In this document: positions 45,696-55,078 of the stretch, one piece after another
Position numbering within the stretch: the stretch's first letter is position 1
Layout: every line of letters begins with the position of its first letter
NCBI RefSeq assembly: GCF_004010055.1
Contig: NZ_RQVT01000034.1
Coordinates: 123,471-187,470 of the forward strand
Length of the DNA: 64,000 nucleotides
Reading direction: 5' to 3'
Source: Psychroflexus aestuariivivens
GTDB taxonomy: Bacteria > Bacteroidota > Bacteroidia > Flavobacteriales > Flavobacteriaceae
Made by a program: the position numbers and the translations under genes
The notes under the pieces: generated by a model
The model's database searches: none
Seen by the model: only the letters and a program-made list of their open reading frames with translations
What the model was told of the DNA's origin: nothing

Positions 45696-47789
45696 ATGAC
45701 TGAAAATTTACTAAACGCAACTCGACAAAATTTAAAAACATATTTCGGATACGAAAGTTTTAGGCCGCAACAGGCTGAAATTATTGCTCACATTTTATCG
45801 GGCAATGATGCGTTGGTAATTATGCCAACTGGTGGTGGTAAATCCATGTGTTTTCAACTTCCTGCCTTAGAATTTTCAGGTCTTACTTTAGTAATTTCAC
45901 CACTCATCGCCTTGATGAAAGATCAGGTCGATGGCATGAAAATCAATGGCATTGCAGCCGAATTTTACAATAGTACGCAGAGTTTTGAAGTCCAAAACGA
46001 CATCAAAACCAAAGTTGCTAAAGGAGAATTGAAACTCTTGTATACTGCACCAGAAAGTCTGGGTGGATTGCAAGAAATCTTGAATGAAAATTACATCAGT
46101 TGTGTGGCGGTTGATGAAGCACACTGCATTTCGTCTTGGGGACACGATTTTAGACCGTCTTATCAAAAACTGAATTTTCTTAAAAAATCATTGCCAAATA
46201 CGCCAATCGTAGCATTAACAGCAACGGCAGATGAAGCTACCCGAACAGATATTTTATCCCAACTTCATATTCCCCAAGCCAAACAGTTTATTTCTTCTTT
46301 CGACAGAGAAAATATTTTTCTTGAAATAAGGCCGGCTGACAAAAGGTTTAAACAAATTGAAAATTTCCTGTTCAAACATCAAGATGAAGCTGGAATAGTA
46401 TATTGTTTAAGTCGAAAATCTACTGAAAAACTAGCTGAAAAATTAAAAAGTTCTGGCTTCAATGCGCAAGCTTATCACGCTGGCTTGGATAGTGAAAAGC
46501 GCTCAGAAATTCAAGAGAATTTTGTGTATGACAAAACACAAATCATCTGTGCTACAATTGCTTTTGGTATGGGCATCGACAAATCCAATGTACGGTGGGT
46601 AATTCATTACAACATGCCAAAAAATATAGAAAGTTATTACCAAGAAATTGGTCGTGCAGGTCGTGATGGCGTAAAAGCAAATGCGCTCCTTTTTCATTCT
46701 TATGGCGATGTTATTCAGTACAGAAGATTTATGGAAGATGCGCCAAACCAAGAAGTTCAGTTGGCTAAACTGGAACGAATGAAGCAACTCACCGAAGCGA
46801 CATCTTGCCGTCGACGAATATTATTAGGCTATTTTGGTGAACATTTGTCGGAAAATTGTGGCTATTGTGATGTTTGTAAAAATCCGCCGAAGTTTTTCGA
46901 GGCTGGGGTTTTAGCACAAAAGGCATTGTCTGCCATAGTTAGAACCAAGCAAACCGAACCGATTGGTACAATTATAGATATTTTGCGAGGCGCGCAAAAT
47001 GCTAATATTGTAGATAAGAATTATGACCAATTGAAAACTTATGGCGTTGGAAAAGACACAAGTTGGCGAGATTGGCAACATTATATGCTTCAATTGGTGA
47101 ATTTGGGTTATACTGAAATTGCATTCCACAGAGGCAATGCTTTACAGTTGACAGAATTATCTAAAAAAGTTTTATTCGAAAATGAGAAGGTTTGGCTCAC
47201 CAAACCGCAATCGGATTTAGGCGTTAAATCCAGTCCAACCAAAACGAAAACTAAGAAAAAAACCACATTATTCGATCAGCTGAGACAACTGCGCATGCAG
47301 ATTTCTGTTGAAGAAGACATTCCTCCCTATTTAGTTTTTAACGATGCCAGTTTGAAAGAAATGGAGCGTGAAGTTCCATTGGATGAAAATGCATTTATGA
47401 GCATTAGTGGCGTCAACAAAAATAAAGCTGAAAAATATGCGGATGAGTTTTTAGAAGTGATTCGAGATTTTCAAAAATCAAAACGAAAGTTGAAAAAGCA
47501 CACAACATTAATTACTTATGAACTCTATCTGTCTGGAAAAACTTTAGCAGAAATTGAACAAATCAGAGGTTTGAAATCAACAACTATTTACTCACATTTT
47601 TCAAAATTGATTGAAGACGGAAAGTCAATTGATATCCACAAATTTTTGGATGAAGATGAAATTAAAAAAGTAAAAATCGCTTTGAATTCTGTAGAACACG
47701 AGGATGCACTCCGACCAATTTATGACTTCTTGGAAGAAAAAATAGACTATGGAAAAATTCGTTTAGCTAAGACTTATTTAGAAAAATAA
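45696..47789 (+). CDS. recQ: ATP-dependent DNA helicase RecQ
   Basis: 697 residues: helicase domain with [13 protein letters not shown], Walker [19 protein letters not shown]-type [30 protein letters not shown]; zinc-binding [12 protein letters not shown]...CGYCDVC; RQC winged helix; HRDC domain ([16 protein letters not shown], about 545-610); and a C-terminal HTH_40-type helix-turn-helix ([20 protein letters not shown]). This is the complete RecQ architecture used in recombinational repair, plus the extra C-terminal HTH common in Bacteroidota. Confidence 0.96.
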   Translation: MTENLLNATRQNLKTYFGYESFRPQQAEIIAHILSGNDALVIMPTGGGKSMCFQLPALEFSGLTLVISPLIALMKDQVDGMKINGIAAEFYNSTQSFEVQNDIKTKVAKGELKLLYTAPESLGGLQEILNENYISCVAVDEAHCISSWGHDFRPSYQKLNFLKKSLPNTPIVALTATADEATRTDILSQLHIPQAKQFISSFDRENIFLEIRPADKRFKQIENFLFKHQDEAGIVYCLSRKSTEKLAEKLKSSGFNAQAYHAGLDSEKRSEIQENFVYDKTQIICATIAFGMGIDKSNVRWVIHYNMPKNIESYYQEIGRAGRDGVKANALLFHSYGDVIQYRRFMEDAPNQEVQLAKLERMKQLTEATSCRRRILLGYFGEHLSENCGYCDVCKNPPKFFEAGVLAQKALSAIVRTKQTEPIGTIIDILRGAQNANIVDKNYDQLKTYGVGKDTSWRDWQHYMLQLVNLGYTEIAFHRGNALQLTELSKKVLFENEKVWLTKPQSDLGVKSSPTKTKTKKKTTLFDQLRQLRMQISVEEDIPPYLVFNDASLKEMEREVPLDENAFMSISGVNKNKAEKYADEFLEVIRDFQKSKRKLKKHTTLITYELYLSGKTLAEIEQIRGLKSTTIYSHFSKLIEDGKSIDIHKFLDEDEIKKVKIALNSVEHEDALRPIYDFLEEKIDYGKIRLAKTYLEK

Positions 47790-48431
47790 TTATTCATTTC
47801 TAACAATCATAGTTGATGCCTTCACGCCTGTGAGCAAGTTCCAAACATTTCTTGTCAGCATTTTATTACCATCAATAACTCTTAGTTCGGCAGTATTTGG
47901 TCCAGCATCGCCTTGATTTAAGGCAACAAATTCTATTTTATTAAAACCAACTTCTAGTGGAATCGTAATTTCTTTATAAGCATTTTCAAGAAGTAAATTT
48001 TCAATTATAATTTTTCCATTTACACGGACTTGTACGCGATCTCCGTCAAACATCATGTGGTCACGACACAAAAAAACCATCTTGTCAGAATTGGTCACAA
48101 ATTCACCGAGACTCATATCTTCCGCCCATTCCTCTTCCATTTTACGACCTTCTTTCTCGTATTTTTTATTGAGTTTATCGGTGTATAAATTGCTTGGATT
48201 TGTGAATTTTGTCTTTGGCTTGAAATCAATACCATCTTCTTCTTTAGAAAATCTGTCTTTCACTTTACTTCTATTAGGCACGCCCAAAAAACTAGAGCCT
48301 GAATTCGAACTAGAAGAATTAAGTCTAGGATTATTATTCACTTCAGAACCACGCGAAGGAAAATCTGTGGTTTGCGCTTCCATTTGAAGTGCAAATAATC
48401 CAATAATAGCTAAGAAACTGTATTTAAACAT
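47790..48431 (-). CDS. Secreted flavobacterial protein of unknown function
   Basis: 213 residues with a signal peptide (FKYSFLAIIGLFALQMEAQ), a Ser/Asn-rich linker (NSSSSNSGSS), a basic/acidic region and a beta-rich C-terminal domain (VQVRVNGKIIIENLLLENAY, FNKIEFVALNQGDAGPNTAE) that I believe is conserved in the family but cannot name. Its end abuts the recQ stop with no gap, so the two convergent genes share a termination zone. Confidence 0.6.
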   Translation of the reverse strand: MFKYSFLAIIGLFALQMEAQTTDFPSRGSEVNNNPRLNSSSSNSGSSFLGVPNRSKVKDRFSKEEDGIDFKPKTKFTNPSNLYTDKLNKKYEKEGRKMEEEWAEDMSLGEFVTNSDKMVFLCRDHMMFDGDRVQVRVNGKIIIENLLLENAYKEITIPLEVGFNKIEFVALNQGDAGPNTAELRVIDGNKMLTRNVWNLLTGVKASTMIVRNE

Positions 48432-48512
48432 GTTGAAGTTTTTTCAAAGATAATGATTTCATTTAAAACACAAATTATGCCATTTGAGAAATATTTACTA
48501 AAAAACTGTAAA

Positions 48513-49034
48513 TCATATTATAACAGCATAAAACTGACCATGATGAGATATTGAAATTGATGCTTTCTGTTTTAATACTTGAACAAAAGGAAATCCATTT
48601 TCATCTTTATTCAAATTGAATGATTCTAAATTCAAACTTTGATTTATTTGTCTTTTGACTTCCGATTTACAACTTCCAATAATATTTTGTCGGTTTTTAT
48701 CTGAACTTGTCCAACTGTAAATATATTTTGAATTCATTTTGGATTTAAATTCTAAAATCTGATTTTGATAACTCACCAAAGCTAATTCTGAATTGATAAT
48801 TGTTGTTGAAAAAAGTTTTGGATTGTAAAAATTATCAAATAAAAATAGTCTTTGAAAAGCTTTATAAGCAGCTTCTTTCAGTGTCCAAATTCTCCAAAAA
48901 CATAAAAACTGATCTTGACTTTCTTGTATAAAACTCAGTTCTGAAGTATTCAGTATTTTCTTGAAATATCGTGGCCTAAAAATATTTGAAGACGCTTTGG
49001 CTAAATTCAAATCCACAATGTCATTTCCGATCAT
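48513..49034 (-). CDS. 4'-phosphopantetheinyl transferase
   Basis: 173 residues with the AcpS/Sfp-fold signatures: MIGNDIVDL (G-x-D motif), FWRIWTLKEAAYKA (W-x-x-K-E-A-x-x-K) and a C-terminal ISISHHGQFYAVII. It transfers the phosphopantetheine arm of CoA to a carrier protein. The gene overlaps the acyl carrier protein gene by four bases, so that ACP is the likely substrate. Last gene of the type III PKS operon. The GNDIV-type start indicates the start codon is right. Confidence 0.88.
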   Translation of the reverse strand: MIGNDIVDLNLAKASSNIFRPRYFKKILNTSELSFIQESQDQFLCFWRIWTLKEAAYKAFQRLFLFDNFYNPKLFSTTIINSELALVSYQNQILEFKSKMNSKYIYSWTSSDKNRQNIIGSCKSEVKRQINQSLNLESFNLNKDENGFPFVQVLKQKASISISHHGQFYAVII

Positions 49035-49285
49035 TTTTGGTTGAGCTTCTTTTGAATCACATCAACTGTAGCTTCGACATTTAGCATTTTTTCCATATCA
49101 TCATTCTCAATTCTAATATCGAATTCATCTTCAACATCTAAGACAACATCAACCAAATTGGCAGAATTAATTTCTAAATCCTTTATAAAATCTGAATTTT
49201 CATTCAATTGTTCAAAATTGGGCTGATTGTTTACGTAGGGTTCGACAATAGATTTTAGCTTTTGAATAATCTCGTTGTGTGTCAT
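49031..49285 (-). CDS. Acyl carrier protein of the PKS operon
   Basis: Start placed at ATG 49285 (MTHNEIIQKLK); five more codons are open upstream to 49300. An ACP of about 84 residues with the attachment Ser in DLEINSANLVDVVLDVEDEF. The motif is E-I-N-S rather than the D-S-L of FabD-type ACPs, and the flanking acidic helix II is typical. It carries acyl intermediates for the neighbouring KAS, dehydratase and reductase. Distinct from the housekeeping ACP, so a private carrier. Confidence 0.88.
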   Translation of the reverse strand: MTHNEIIQKLKSIVEPYVNNQPNFEQLNENSDFIKDLEINSANLVDVVLDVEDEFDIRIENDDMEKMLNVEATVDVIQKKLNQK

Positions 49286-49359
49286 GTTTTTTGAAGCCAA
49301 TTTACGAATTTGAATTCAGCATTTTTAAATCTAATTATAAAAAAGTTTTGAAAACAGGC

Positions 49360-49596
49360 TTATTTACGGCTTTCCTGACTTAGTTTCAGCTTGCATCTGA
49401 AGCTTTCGAACAAAAAGTTGATGCCAGTCATAATTACAATTAAAGACAATGTTCCTGCCAAAACCCATTGCCAAGTTGTTGCGTCGCTGTGTTTCATAAA
49501 ACCACTTTCAACTAGTGCTGAAAGTCCGAAACCCAGCAAAGCCGTTCCTAAACCGCCAAAAATCCAATATCGCTTTTTCAATTGTTTATTTTTCAT
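49360..49596 (-). CDS. Small two-helix membrane protein in PKS operon
   Basis: 78 residues with two membrane helices (YWIFGGLGTALLGFGLSALV, WQWVLAGTLSLIVIMTGINF) and basic ends. Not in a named family that I recognise. It overlaps the KAS gene by 11 bases and lies between KAS and ACP, so it is part of the operon; it may anchor the complex or be involved in export of a lipid-like product, but this is a guess. Confidence 0.55.
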   Translation of the reverse strand: MKNKQLKKRYWIFGGLGTALLGFGLSALVESGFMKHSDATTWQWVLAGTLSLIVIMTGINFLFESFRCKLKLSQESRK

Positions 49597-50863
49597 TTTT
49601 AAAAGATTTTAGTGCTACGCAGGCATTCACATCCCCAAAACCGAAACTAGCTTTCAGCATGACATTGAGTTTAGTTTCAATATATTTTCTTGGAATTTTA
49701 GTTTCATCTACTAGTTTCAAAATTTCAGGATGAATATCCTCACAATTCAAATTCGGTGCTACAAAACCATGTTTCAATTGCAAAATTCCAGCGACCAATT
49801 CAATACTCCCTGCTGCTGCCAACGCGTGACCAATATGAGATTTCAAACTATTGATATATGGAAAATTTGTGTCGCTTAGCGATAAAGCTTCAGACCAGTT
49901 TTGAATCTCTGTAGAATCCATCGCTGTAGCGGTCAAATGTGCGTTGATCAAATCAATGTCTGTTGAATTCAGTTTTGAATTTTTCAAAGTTTCAGAAATA
50001 CATATTTTTACAGCCGTGGAATTTGGCGCAGTCATGCTCCCACCCTGACGTTGACCGCCAGAGTTAACGTGCCCACCCAAAACTTCAGCATAAATTTCGG
50101 CATTACGATTTTGAGCAGATTCTAAACTTTCCAAAACCAAAGCACCAGCACCGCTAGATGGCACAAAACCTGCTGCATTTGCGCTCATGGGTTTTGAAGC
50201 CACTTCTGGCTGGTCATTATATTGATAAGGCAAAATTCTGAGTGCATCAAATCCGCCCCAAACATAAGGTCCGGAATCGCTGCAACTGCCAATCAACATT
50301 CGTTTTGCCTTTCCCGATTGTATGCGCTCAAAACCCATTATCATGGCTTCTGTACCAGTTGTACACGCTGAAGAATTTGTTGTCACTTGGTTGCCACAAC
50401 CCAATTTACCGCCTAAAAAAGCACTGATTCCGCTTGCCATCGTTTGCAAAACGCTAGTGCTTCCTAAACGTCTCACGTTTTTAGCATCGATTTTTTGAAA
50501 AGCTTCGCGAAGTTTGTCCACGCCCAAAACTCCCGTGCCAAAAATAATTCCGGAGTCAAAATCTACAGTTTCAGAAGTTGAAAGTTTGGCATCCGACCAG
50601 GCTTCTTGTCCAGCTATGCCTCCATAAATTAAACCACTTGCTAAAAGTCCTTTTTGTTCTAATTTGGTAAAATATTGATTTAAAGTTTCTTCTGAAATTT
50701 CTGGCGTTCCACCAATTTGACAACTAAAATTGAGATCTTTCAACTCTTGCTGAAACTGAATGCCATTTTCACCATTTTGAATGGCCTTCAAAAAATCATT
50801 AATACCAACAGCATTAGAAGCTACAACACCTAAACCAGTGACAACTACACGATTTCTTTTCAT
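49586..50863 (-). CDS. Beta-ketoacyl-ACP synthase (KAS I/II type)
   Basis: 425 residues with the thiolase-fold catalytic triad: Cys in NSSACTTGTEAM, first His in LINAHLTATAMDSTE and second His in SLKSHIGHALAAAGSIE. It extends acyl-ACP by decarboxylative Claisen condensation. The sequence N-A-H-L-T-A-T replaces the common N-A-H-G-T-S-T, so it is a diverged member, consistent with a specialised pathway. Placed between dehydratase and membrane protein genes in the operon. Confidence 0.88.
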   Translation of the reverse strand: MKRNRVVVTGLGVVASNAVGINDFLKAIQNGENGIQFQQELKDLNFSCQIGGTPEISEETLNQYFTKLEQKGLLASGLIYGGIAGQEAWSDAKLSTSETVDFDSGIIFGTGVLGVDKLREAFQKIDAKNVRRLGSTSVLQTMASGISAFLGGKLGCGNQVTTNSSACTTGTEAMIMGFERIQSGKAKRMLIGSCSDSGPYVWGGFDALRILPYQYNDQPEVASKPMSANAAGFVPSSGAGALVLESLESAQNRNAEIYAEVLGGHVNSGGQRQGGSMTAPNSTAVKICISETLKNSKLNSTDIDLINAHLTATAMDSTEIQNWSEALSLSDTNFPYINSLKSHIGHALAAAGSIELVAGILQLKHGFVAPNLNCEDIHPEILKLVDETKIPRKYIETKLNVMLKASFGFGDVNACVALKSFKNEK

Positions 50864-50866
50864 AAT

Positions 50867-51307
50867 TTATGTCAATATTACACCCGCTATTTCTCCTTTC
50901 AAAACCATTTGGTCAGATTGGTCTGAAATTTCAACACTAACCTTCAATTTATTGAATCTAAAATATATTTTTTCGGCTTTTACAACAACTTGTTCTCCTG
51001 GCAAAACTGGTTTCAAAAATTCCACATTTGTAGAAGTCATCGCCAGTTTCATTTGGTCTAAATCCGATTCGTTTTTTAATAGAAAAATACCAAAAGCCGC
51101 CAAGCCAATTTGTGCTGCGCATTCGGTTAAAATAACGCCTGGAGTTACTGGATTATTTTTGAAATGTCCAGCATAAAACCATAGATCTTCTTTGAATTCA
51201 AATTGTCCTTTGATATTATTTTCATCAACTTCTAAAATTTCATCGACAAATAAAAAAGGCTTTTGATAAGGTAAATTCTGAATGATTTCTTTTGAAATAT
51301 CTGTCAT
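50867..51307 (-). CDS. 3-hydroxyacyl-ACP dehydratase, FabZ-like hotdog protein
   Basis: 146 residues, single hotdog domain. The active-site block is AGHFKNNPVTPGVILTE, with the catalytic His and the P-x-x-P-G pattern of FabZ; the Glu of the family sits in the next helix (ECAAQIGLAA). It should dehydrate 3-hydroxyacyl-ACP to the enoyl form. Three bases separate it from the KAS gene. Confidence 0.85.
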   Translation of the reverse strand: MTDISKEIIQNLPYQKPFLFVDEILEVDENNIKGQFEFKEDLWFYAGHFKNNPVTPGVILTECAAQIGLAAFGIFLLKNESDLDQMKLAMTSTNVEFLKPVLPGEQVVVKAEKIYFRFNKLKVSVEISDQSDQMVLKGEIAGVILT

Positions 51308-51324
51308 TTTAAAATTTTATTTAT

Positions 51325-52095
51325 TTAAACTAAACTTTCCCCACCATCGACTTTGACCACAGTTCCGTTGATCCAAGAAGCTGCTTTTTCACTTAATAAT
51401 CCAACCACATTAGCAACGTCTTCAGGTTGAGTCAGTCGATGGAAAGGATTGCGTTTTTGGGTATGCGATTTCAATTTTTCGTAGGACGGAAAATGTTGCA
51501 AAGCCTGTGTGTCTACCAATCCAGCCTGAATACAATTGGTTCTGATTCCTAAAGATGCATATTCCACAGCCATTTGTCGCATAATACTTTCTAAAGAAGA
51601 TTTAGCAGCAGAAACTGCTGCATATTGCGGAATTACTTTTGAATTCCCTTCGCTAGTAAAAGCCAAAAACTGACTTGGATTCTGCATCCGATTATTATTT
51701 ACTAAACAACTTGCCCATGTATGAAAACTGATAGCCATCGCCTGAATCGTAATTTGAAAATCCATAGAATTCAAAGCATTTTCACCATATAAATCTTTCA
51801 AATTTCCTTTAGCTATGGAATGTAAGACCAGATCGAATTTTAGATCTTTTGGTAACTCATCGACAAACTTTTCGGTTTTGTCTTGTCTTGTTGCATCGAA
51901 ATTAAAATTTTTAATTTCAATAGAATAGCTGCGTAAATCTTGAAATTTTTTATTCAAAGTTTCAGCATTTGCCCTGGAATCTCTATGGATAATATATAAG
52001 TTGAAACCACGTTTAGCCAATTCTTTAGCTGACGCAAAACCCAGCCCTTGACTTCCACCAAGAATTAAAGCATTTTTAGTATTATTATCTGACAT
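51325..52095 (-). CDS. SDR oxidoreductase, enoyl/ketoacyl-ACP reductase-like
   Basis: 256 residues, short-chain dehydrogenase. It has the cofactor motif GGSQGLGFASAKELAKRG and the catalytic Tyr-Lys in PQYAAVSAAKSSLES with spacing Y-x6-K, which is the spacing of enoyl-ACP reductases (FabI/FabL) rather than the Y-x3-K of FabG-type reductases. C-terminal INGTVVKVDGG closes the fold. It may catalyse enoyl or ketoacyl reduction in the acyl-building part of the pathway; the other reductase step would come from housekeeping FAS. Confidence 0.8.
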   Translation of the reverse strand: MSDNNTKNALILGGSQGLGFASAKELAKRGFNLYIIHRDSRANAETLNKKFQDLRSYSIEIKNFNFDATRQDKTEKFVDELPKDLKFDLVLHSIAKGNLKDLYGENALNSMDFQITIQAMAISFHTWASCLVNNNRMQNPSQFLAFTSEGNSKVIPQYAAVSAAKSSLESIMRQMAVEYASLGIRTNCIQAGLVDTQALQHFPSYEKLKSHTQKRNPFHRLTQPEDVANVVGLLSEKAASWINGTVVKVDGGESLV

Positions 52096-52140
52096 TGCTC
52101 TTTTTTTTCTATAAATTTCATTTCAATATTTTGAGATGAA

Positions 52141-53193
52141 TTACCATTGCAGTAAGATGCGCTGTGCAGAAAATCCTGGTCCAAAACTCAACATCAAACC
52201 CTTTTCGCCTTGAGGAATTTCCTTTTGAAACATACGTTCTAAAACAAAAAGTACGGTGGCGCTACTCATATTTCCGAACAATCGTAAAACTTCTTTGGTA
52301 TCGTCTATATTTTTACCCATTTCTCCAAAAAGTGATTCCACAGTTTGAATTATTTTTTTCCCTCCTGGATGAAAAATAAGATGGTCAACATCTTCAATGC
52401 TTGTATTATTGTCTTTCAAAAATGGATGGATAATTTGCGGAAAATGGCTGCTAATTTTTTCAGGCACATCGACATCCAGAATCATTTTTAATCCGGAATT
52501 GGTTAAATCAAATCCCATCATGTGGGTGTCGTTATAAAAATGATACATAGATTCACCAAGAATTTCTGGACCGTCACATTCTTCTTCAGAAGACATTAAA
52601 ACACAAGCTGCGCCATCACCAAAAATAGCTGCGCTAACCATATTTGCCATGGACAAATCGTCGAGTTGCAAGGTTGCCGTTGGTGCTTCAAATGCAACAA
52701 CAGCAGCACGTTTACCAGGATTGGCTGCGAGAAATTGTTTGGCGTAAATCATACCAGAAATACCAGCCGCACAACCCATTTCTGTTACTGGTAAACGAAC
52801 AATATCTTGCTTCATACCCAAATCATTGATCAAGTAGGCATCCAAAGAAGGAATCATGATTCCTGTGCAACTGACAGTGATAATGTAATCTAAACTGTCG
52901 GCTGACCAATCTGCCTTTTGAAGAGCTTTTTCCAACACGTTTTTACTAAGTTTTTTGGCGGCTTCAACATAGATTTTGTTCTTATCTTCAAAAGATGTTT
53001 TAGTAAAGACCAAATCAGGATTCATAATTGAGTAGCGTTTATCAACATTAGCACCTTCGAATATTTTCAAAACTTTTCGCCTGAAACGCTCATCTTCATT
53101 AGATAGCCAAGTTTCTATAAAAGGTAAAATATCTTTGGTTTCCTTAGCATATTCAGGAGTTTGTATGGCAGCTGTTTTTATTTTTACACTCAT
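52141..53193 (-). CDS. Type III polyketide synthase (chalcone synthase-like)
   Basis: Start placed at ATG 53193, overlapping the methyltransferase stop by four bases (ATGA); the frame is open 14 codons further. 350 residues with catalytic C141 (VTEMGCAAGISG), H275 (LIFHPGGKKI) and N308 (FGNMSSATVLFV), the type III PKS triad. GFGPG-type loop appears as LSFGPGFSAQR. Such enzymes extend an acyl starter with malonyl-CoA to pyrones, resorcinols or phloroglucinols. The starter may be handed over by the ACP encoded downstream. Product unknown. Confidence 0.93.
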   Translation of the reverse strand: MSVKIKTAAIQTPEYAKETKDILPFIETWLSNEDERFRRKVLKIFEGANVDKRYSIMNPDLVFTKTSFEDKNKIYVEAAKKLSKNVLEKALQKADWSADSLDYIITVSCTGIMIPSLDAYLINDLGMKQDIVRLPVTEMGCAAGISGMIYAKQFLAANPGKRAAVVAFEAPTATLQLDDLSMANMVSAAIFGDGAACVLMSSEEECDGPEILGESMYHFYNDTHMMGFDLTNSGLKMILDVDVPEKISSHFPQIIHPFLKDNNTSIEDVDHLIFHPGGKKIIQTVESLFGEMGKNIDDTKEVLRLFGNMSSATVLFVLERMFQKEIPQGEKGLMLSFGPGFSAQRILLQW

Positions 53194-53897
53194 TGTTTTG
53201 AAATGATCCACTGATACCGAAACGCCCAATACCATTTGACGTGGTGATTAAAATTTAATGTTTTTGCAAAATCTTCAAAATCTTGACTTTTGAAGCCTCT
53301 TAAAATTGAAGTTAACCCATCTTTCTTTGCAATATCTGAATTTACAAAGAGTTTACAATATAATTTAAAAAGAAAATAAGCCATTTTATGGCGGTGCAAA
53401 TCGTTGATCACCAAACCAATTTTTGCTTTTGAATGAAGAATAGGAATTAATTTTTCTATCCATTCATCTTTGAAATGATGCAAGGTGAGACAACAAGTGA
53501 TGATATCAGCTTGAAAATCTTCAAAATCTTCGCTAAAAACATCTACCACACGGTAAGATATATTTTTATAATCTGTTGACAATTCTCTCGCAATGGCAAT
53601 GGTGTGTGGATTGGCATCAATGCCGATAAGTTGAAGTTTGAAGTCTTTGGGTTTTGCCCATTTTGCAATAGCACGCAAAGCATCGCCACTGCCACAGCCC
53701 AAATCTGCAATCCTAATTATATTTGAGTTTTGTTGAGCAATGAGACTTTTCACACCTTGAATTGTCACCCGATGACCGCCCAACTTAGCATTGATTTTGT
53801 CGATTGTTTTCAATACAGATTTCAGTTCTTCGCCCTGAAAATCGAATTGATCCATGATTTCTGGTTCTTTGCTTCTATATTTTGTAGAAATCATCAT
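53190..53897 (-). CDS. Class I SAM-dependent methyltransferase
   Basis: 235 residues with SAM-binding motif I (IRIADLGCGSGDALRAI), an acidic strand LIGIDANP and motif ITCCLTLHHF. Substrate probably the polyketide product, from its place between the FAD enzyme and PKS genes (1-base and 4-base overlaps). The two Met codons at the start make the start slightly uncertain; MDQFDF at about residue 15 is an alternative. Confidence 0.85.
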   Translation of the reverse strand: MMISTKYRSKEPEIMDQFDFQGEELKSVLKTIDKINAKLGGHRVTIQGVKSLIAQQNSNIIRIADLGCGSGDALRAIAKWAKPKDFKLQLIGIDANPHTIAIARELSTDYKNISYRVVDVFSEDFEDFQADIITCCLTLHHFKDEWIEKLIPILHSKAKIGLVINDLHRHKMAYFLFKLYCKLFVNSDIAKKDGLTSILRGFKSQDFEDFAKTLNFNHHVKWYWAFRYQWIISKQ

Positions 53898-55012
53898 TAT
53901 GAAATTGGTTTTCCATGAGTTTGTTGTATCATTTTTTGTAATAGGAAAGGTGATTTAGACACCATATTAATACCAAAGTTAGTCAATTTTGGGTGCAATA
54001 GAATCTTTTGAAAATATCTACCCATTCGTAATCTTCCATTGAATTGTTTCTGCCAAATTCGACTATAATTCTGTTCCAAATCTGAACGCTGGTGATGTTG
54101 AAAATACGCTAATATTTCTTCTGAAGCCATTTTTGCGGAATGAATAGCCATTGCCATGCCATTGCCACAAAGCGGATGAATTAACCCAGCGGCATCGCCC
54201 AACATTAGTATGTGATTTTCAACTGGATTTTTTTTATGAAATGAAATTTGAGAAATAGCAAGATGCTTTTCAAACAACAATTTTGAATCGTTTAAAAATT
54301 CATCTAAAAAAGGATTTTTTCGCAACACATTTTGATTGAAATCATTTACATTTTTTTCGGTTTTAAAACTACTGTATTTGGCTAAATAACAAAAATTGAC
54401 TGCATCGGTTTCCGTTTTTGACAGTCCGCAATAGCCGCCTTCAAAATTGTGCAAAGCCACCAAATCTTCTGGAAAATCTTTGTTTTTATAATGGGCTTTA
54501 ATGCCGATCCAAGGTGATTTTTTCTGAATAAATTCACGTTGAAATGTTTTGTCTAAATTTGATCGTTTGCCAAATGCTCCTAAAACTAATTTTGAATTGT
54601 AGTTTTCAGCTCGAGTAGAGACTTCAAAAGAATCGTTTTTAAAACTTACATCGAAAACGCTTTCAAAAACAAATTTCACACCCAAAGATTGGGCTTTTTC
54701 ATATAAAAAATTGTCTAATGCAAATCTAGAAACTCCAAAACCGCCCAATGGTAATTTTGAATTCACAGATTCTCCATTTCTATTGCTTAACAAAAGTTGA
54801 TCGATAGATTTTGGTTGGAGATTTTTGAGATTTAAATCAAGAGTATTCAAATAAGGCAAAACTTCATTAGAAACATATTCGCCACAAACTTTGTGTCGTG
54901 GAAAACTATCTTTCTCGATAAGTAAAATTTCCTTTTTATGTTTGGCCAAATGAATTGCAGCAGTTAGGCCAGCGAGACCGCCACCAATAATTATGACATC
55001 GTAAATCTTCAT
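53897..55012 (-). CDS. FAD-dependent oxidoreductase, geranylgeranyl-reductase-like
   Basis: 371 residues with the Rossmann dinucleotide motif YDVIIIGGGLAGLTAAIHLA, the CGEYVSNEV segment and HILMLGDAAGLIHPLCGNGM (second FAD motif), as in GGR/PHBH-type monooxygenases and reductases. It is the first gene of the PKS operon and overlaps the methyltransferase start by one base (TAATG). Flavoprotein genes with a type III PKS and methyltransferase commonly oxidise or reduce the polyketide ring. Only about 20 bases separate its ATG from the terminator at 55033-55062. Confidence 0.88.
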   Translation of the reverse strand: MKIYDVIIIGGGLAGLTAAIHLAKHKKEILLIEKDSFPRHKVCGEYVSNEVLPYLNTLDLNLKNLQPKSIDQLLLSNRNGESVNSKLPLGGFGVSRFALDNFLYEKAQSLGVKFVFESVFDVSFKNDSFEVSTRAENYNSKLVLGAFGKRSNLDKTFQREFIQKKSPWIGIKAHYKNKDFPEDLVALHNFEGGYCGLSKTETDAVNFCYLAKYSSFKTEKNVNDFNQNVLRKNPFLDEFLNDSKLLFEKHLAISQISFHKKNPVENHILMLGDAAGLIHPLCGNGMAMAIHSAKMASEEILAYFQHHQRSDLEQNYSRIWQKQFNGRLRMGRYFQKILLHPKLTNFGINMVSKSPFLLQKMIQQTHGKPIS

Positions 55013-55032
55013 CGGTGAAATTTAATCATAAA

Positions 55033-55062
55033 AAAAATCCTAAACGATGGTTTAGGATTTTT
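55033..55062 (-). terminator. Strong terminator after OmpA-type gene
   Basis: Perfect 13-bp stem AAAAATCCTAAAC / GTTTAGGATTTTT with loop GATG; a T-run follows on the minus strand. It terminates the transcript of 55079-55774 and abuts the PKS operon. Confidence 0.85.
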
Positions 55063-55078
55063 AAGCAATATTTAAAAA

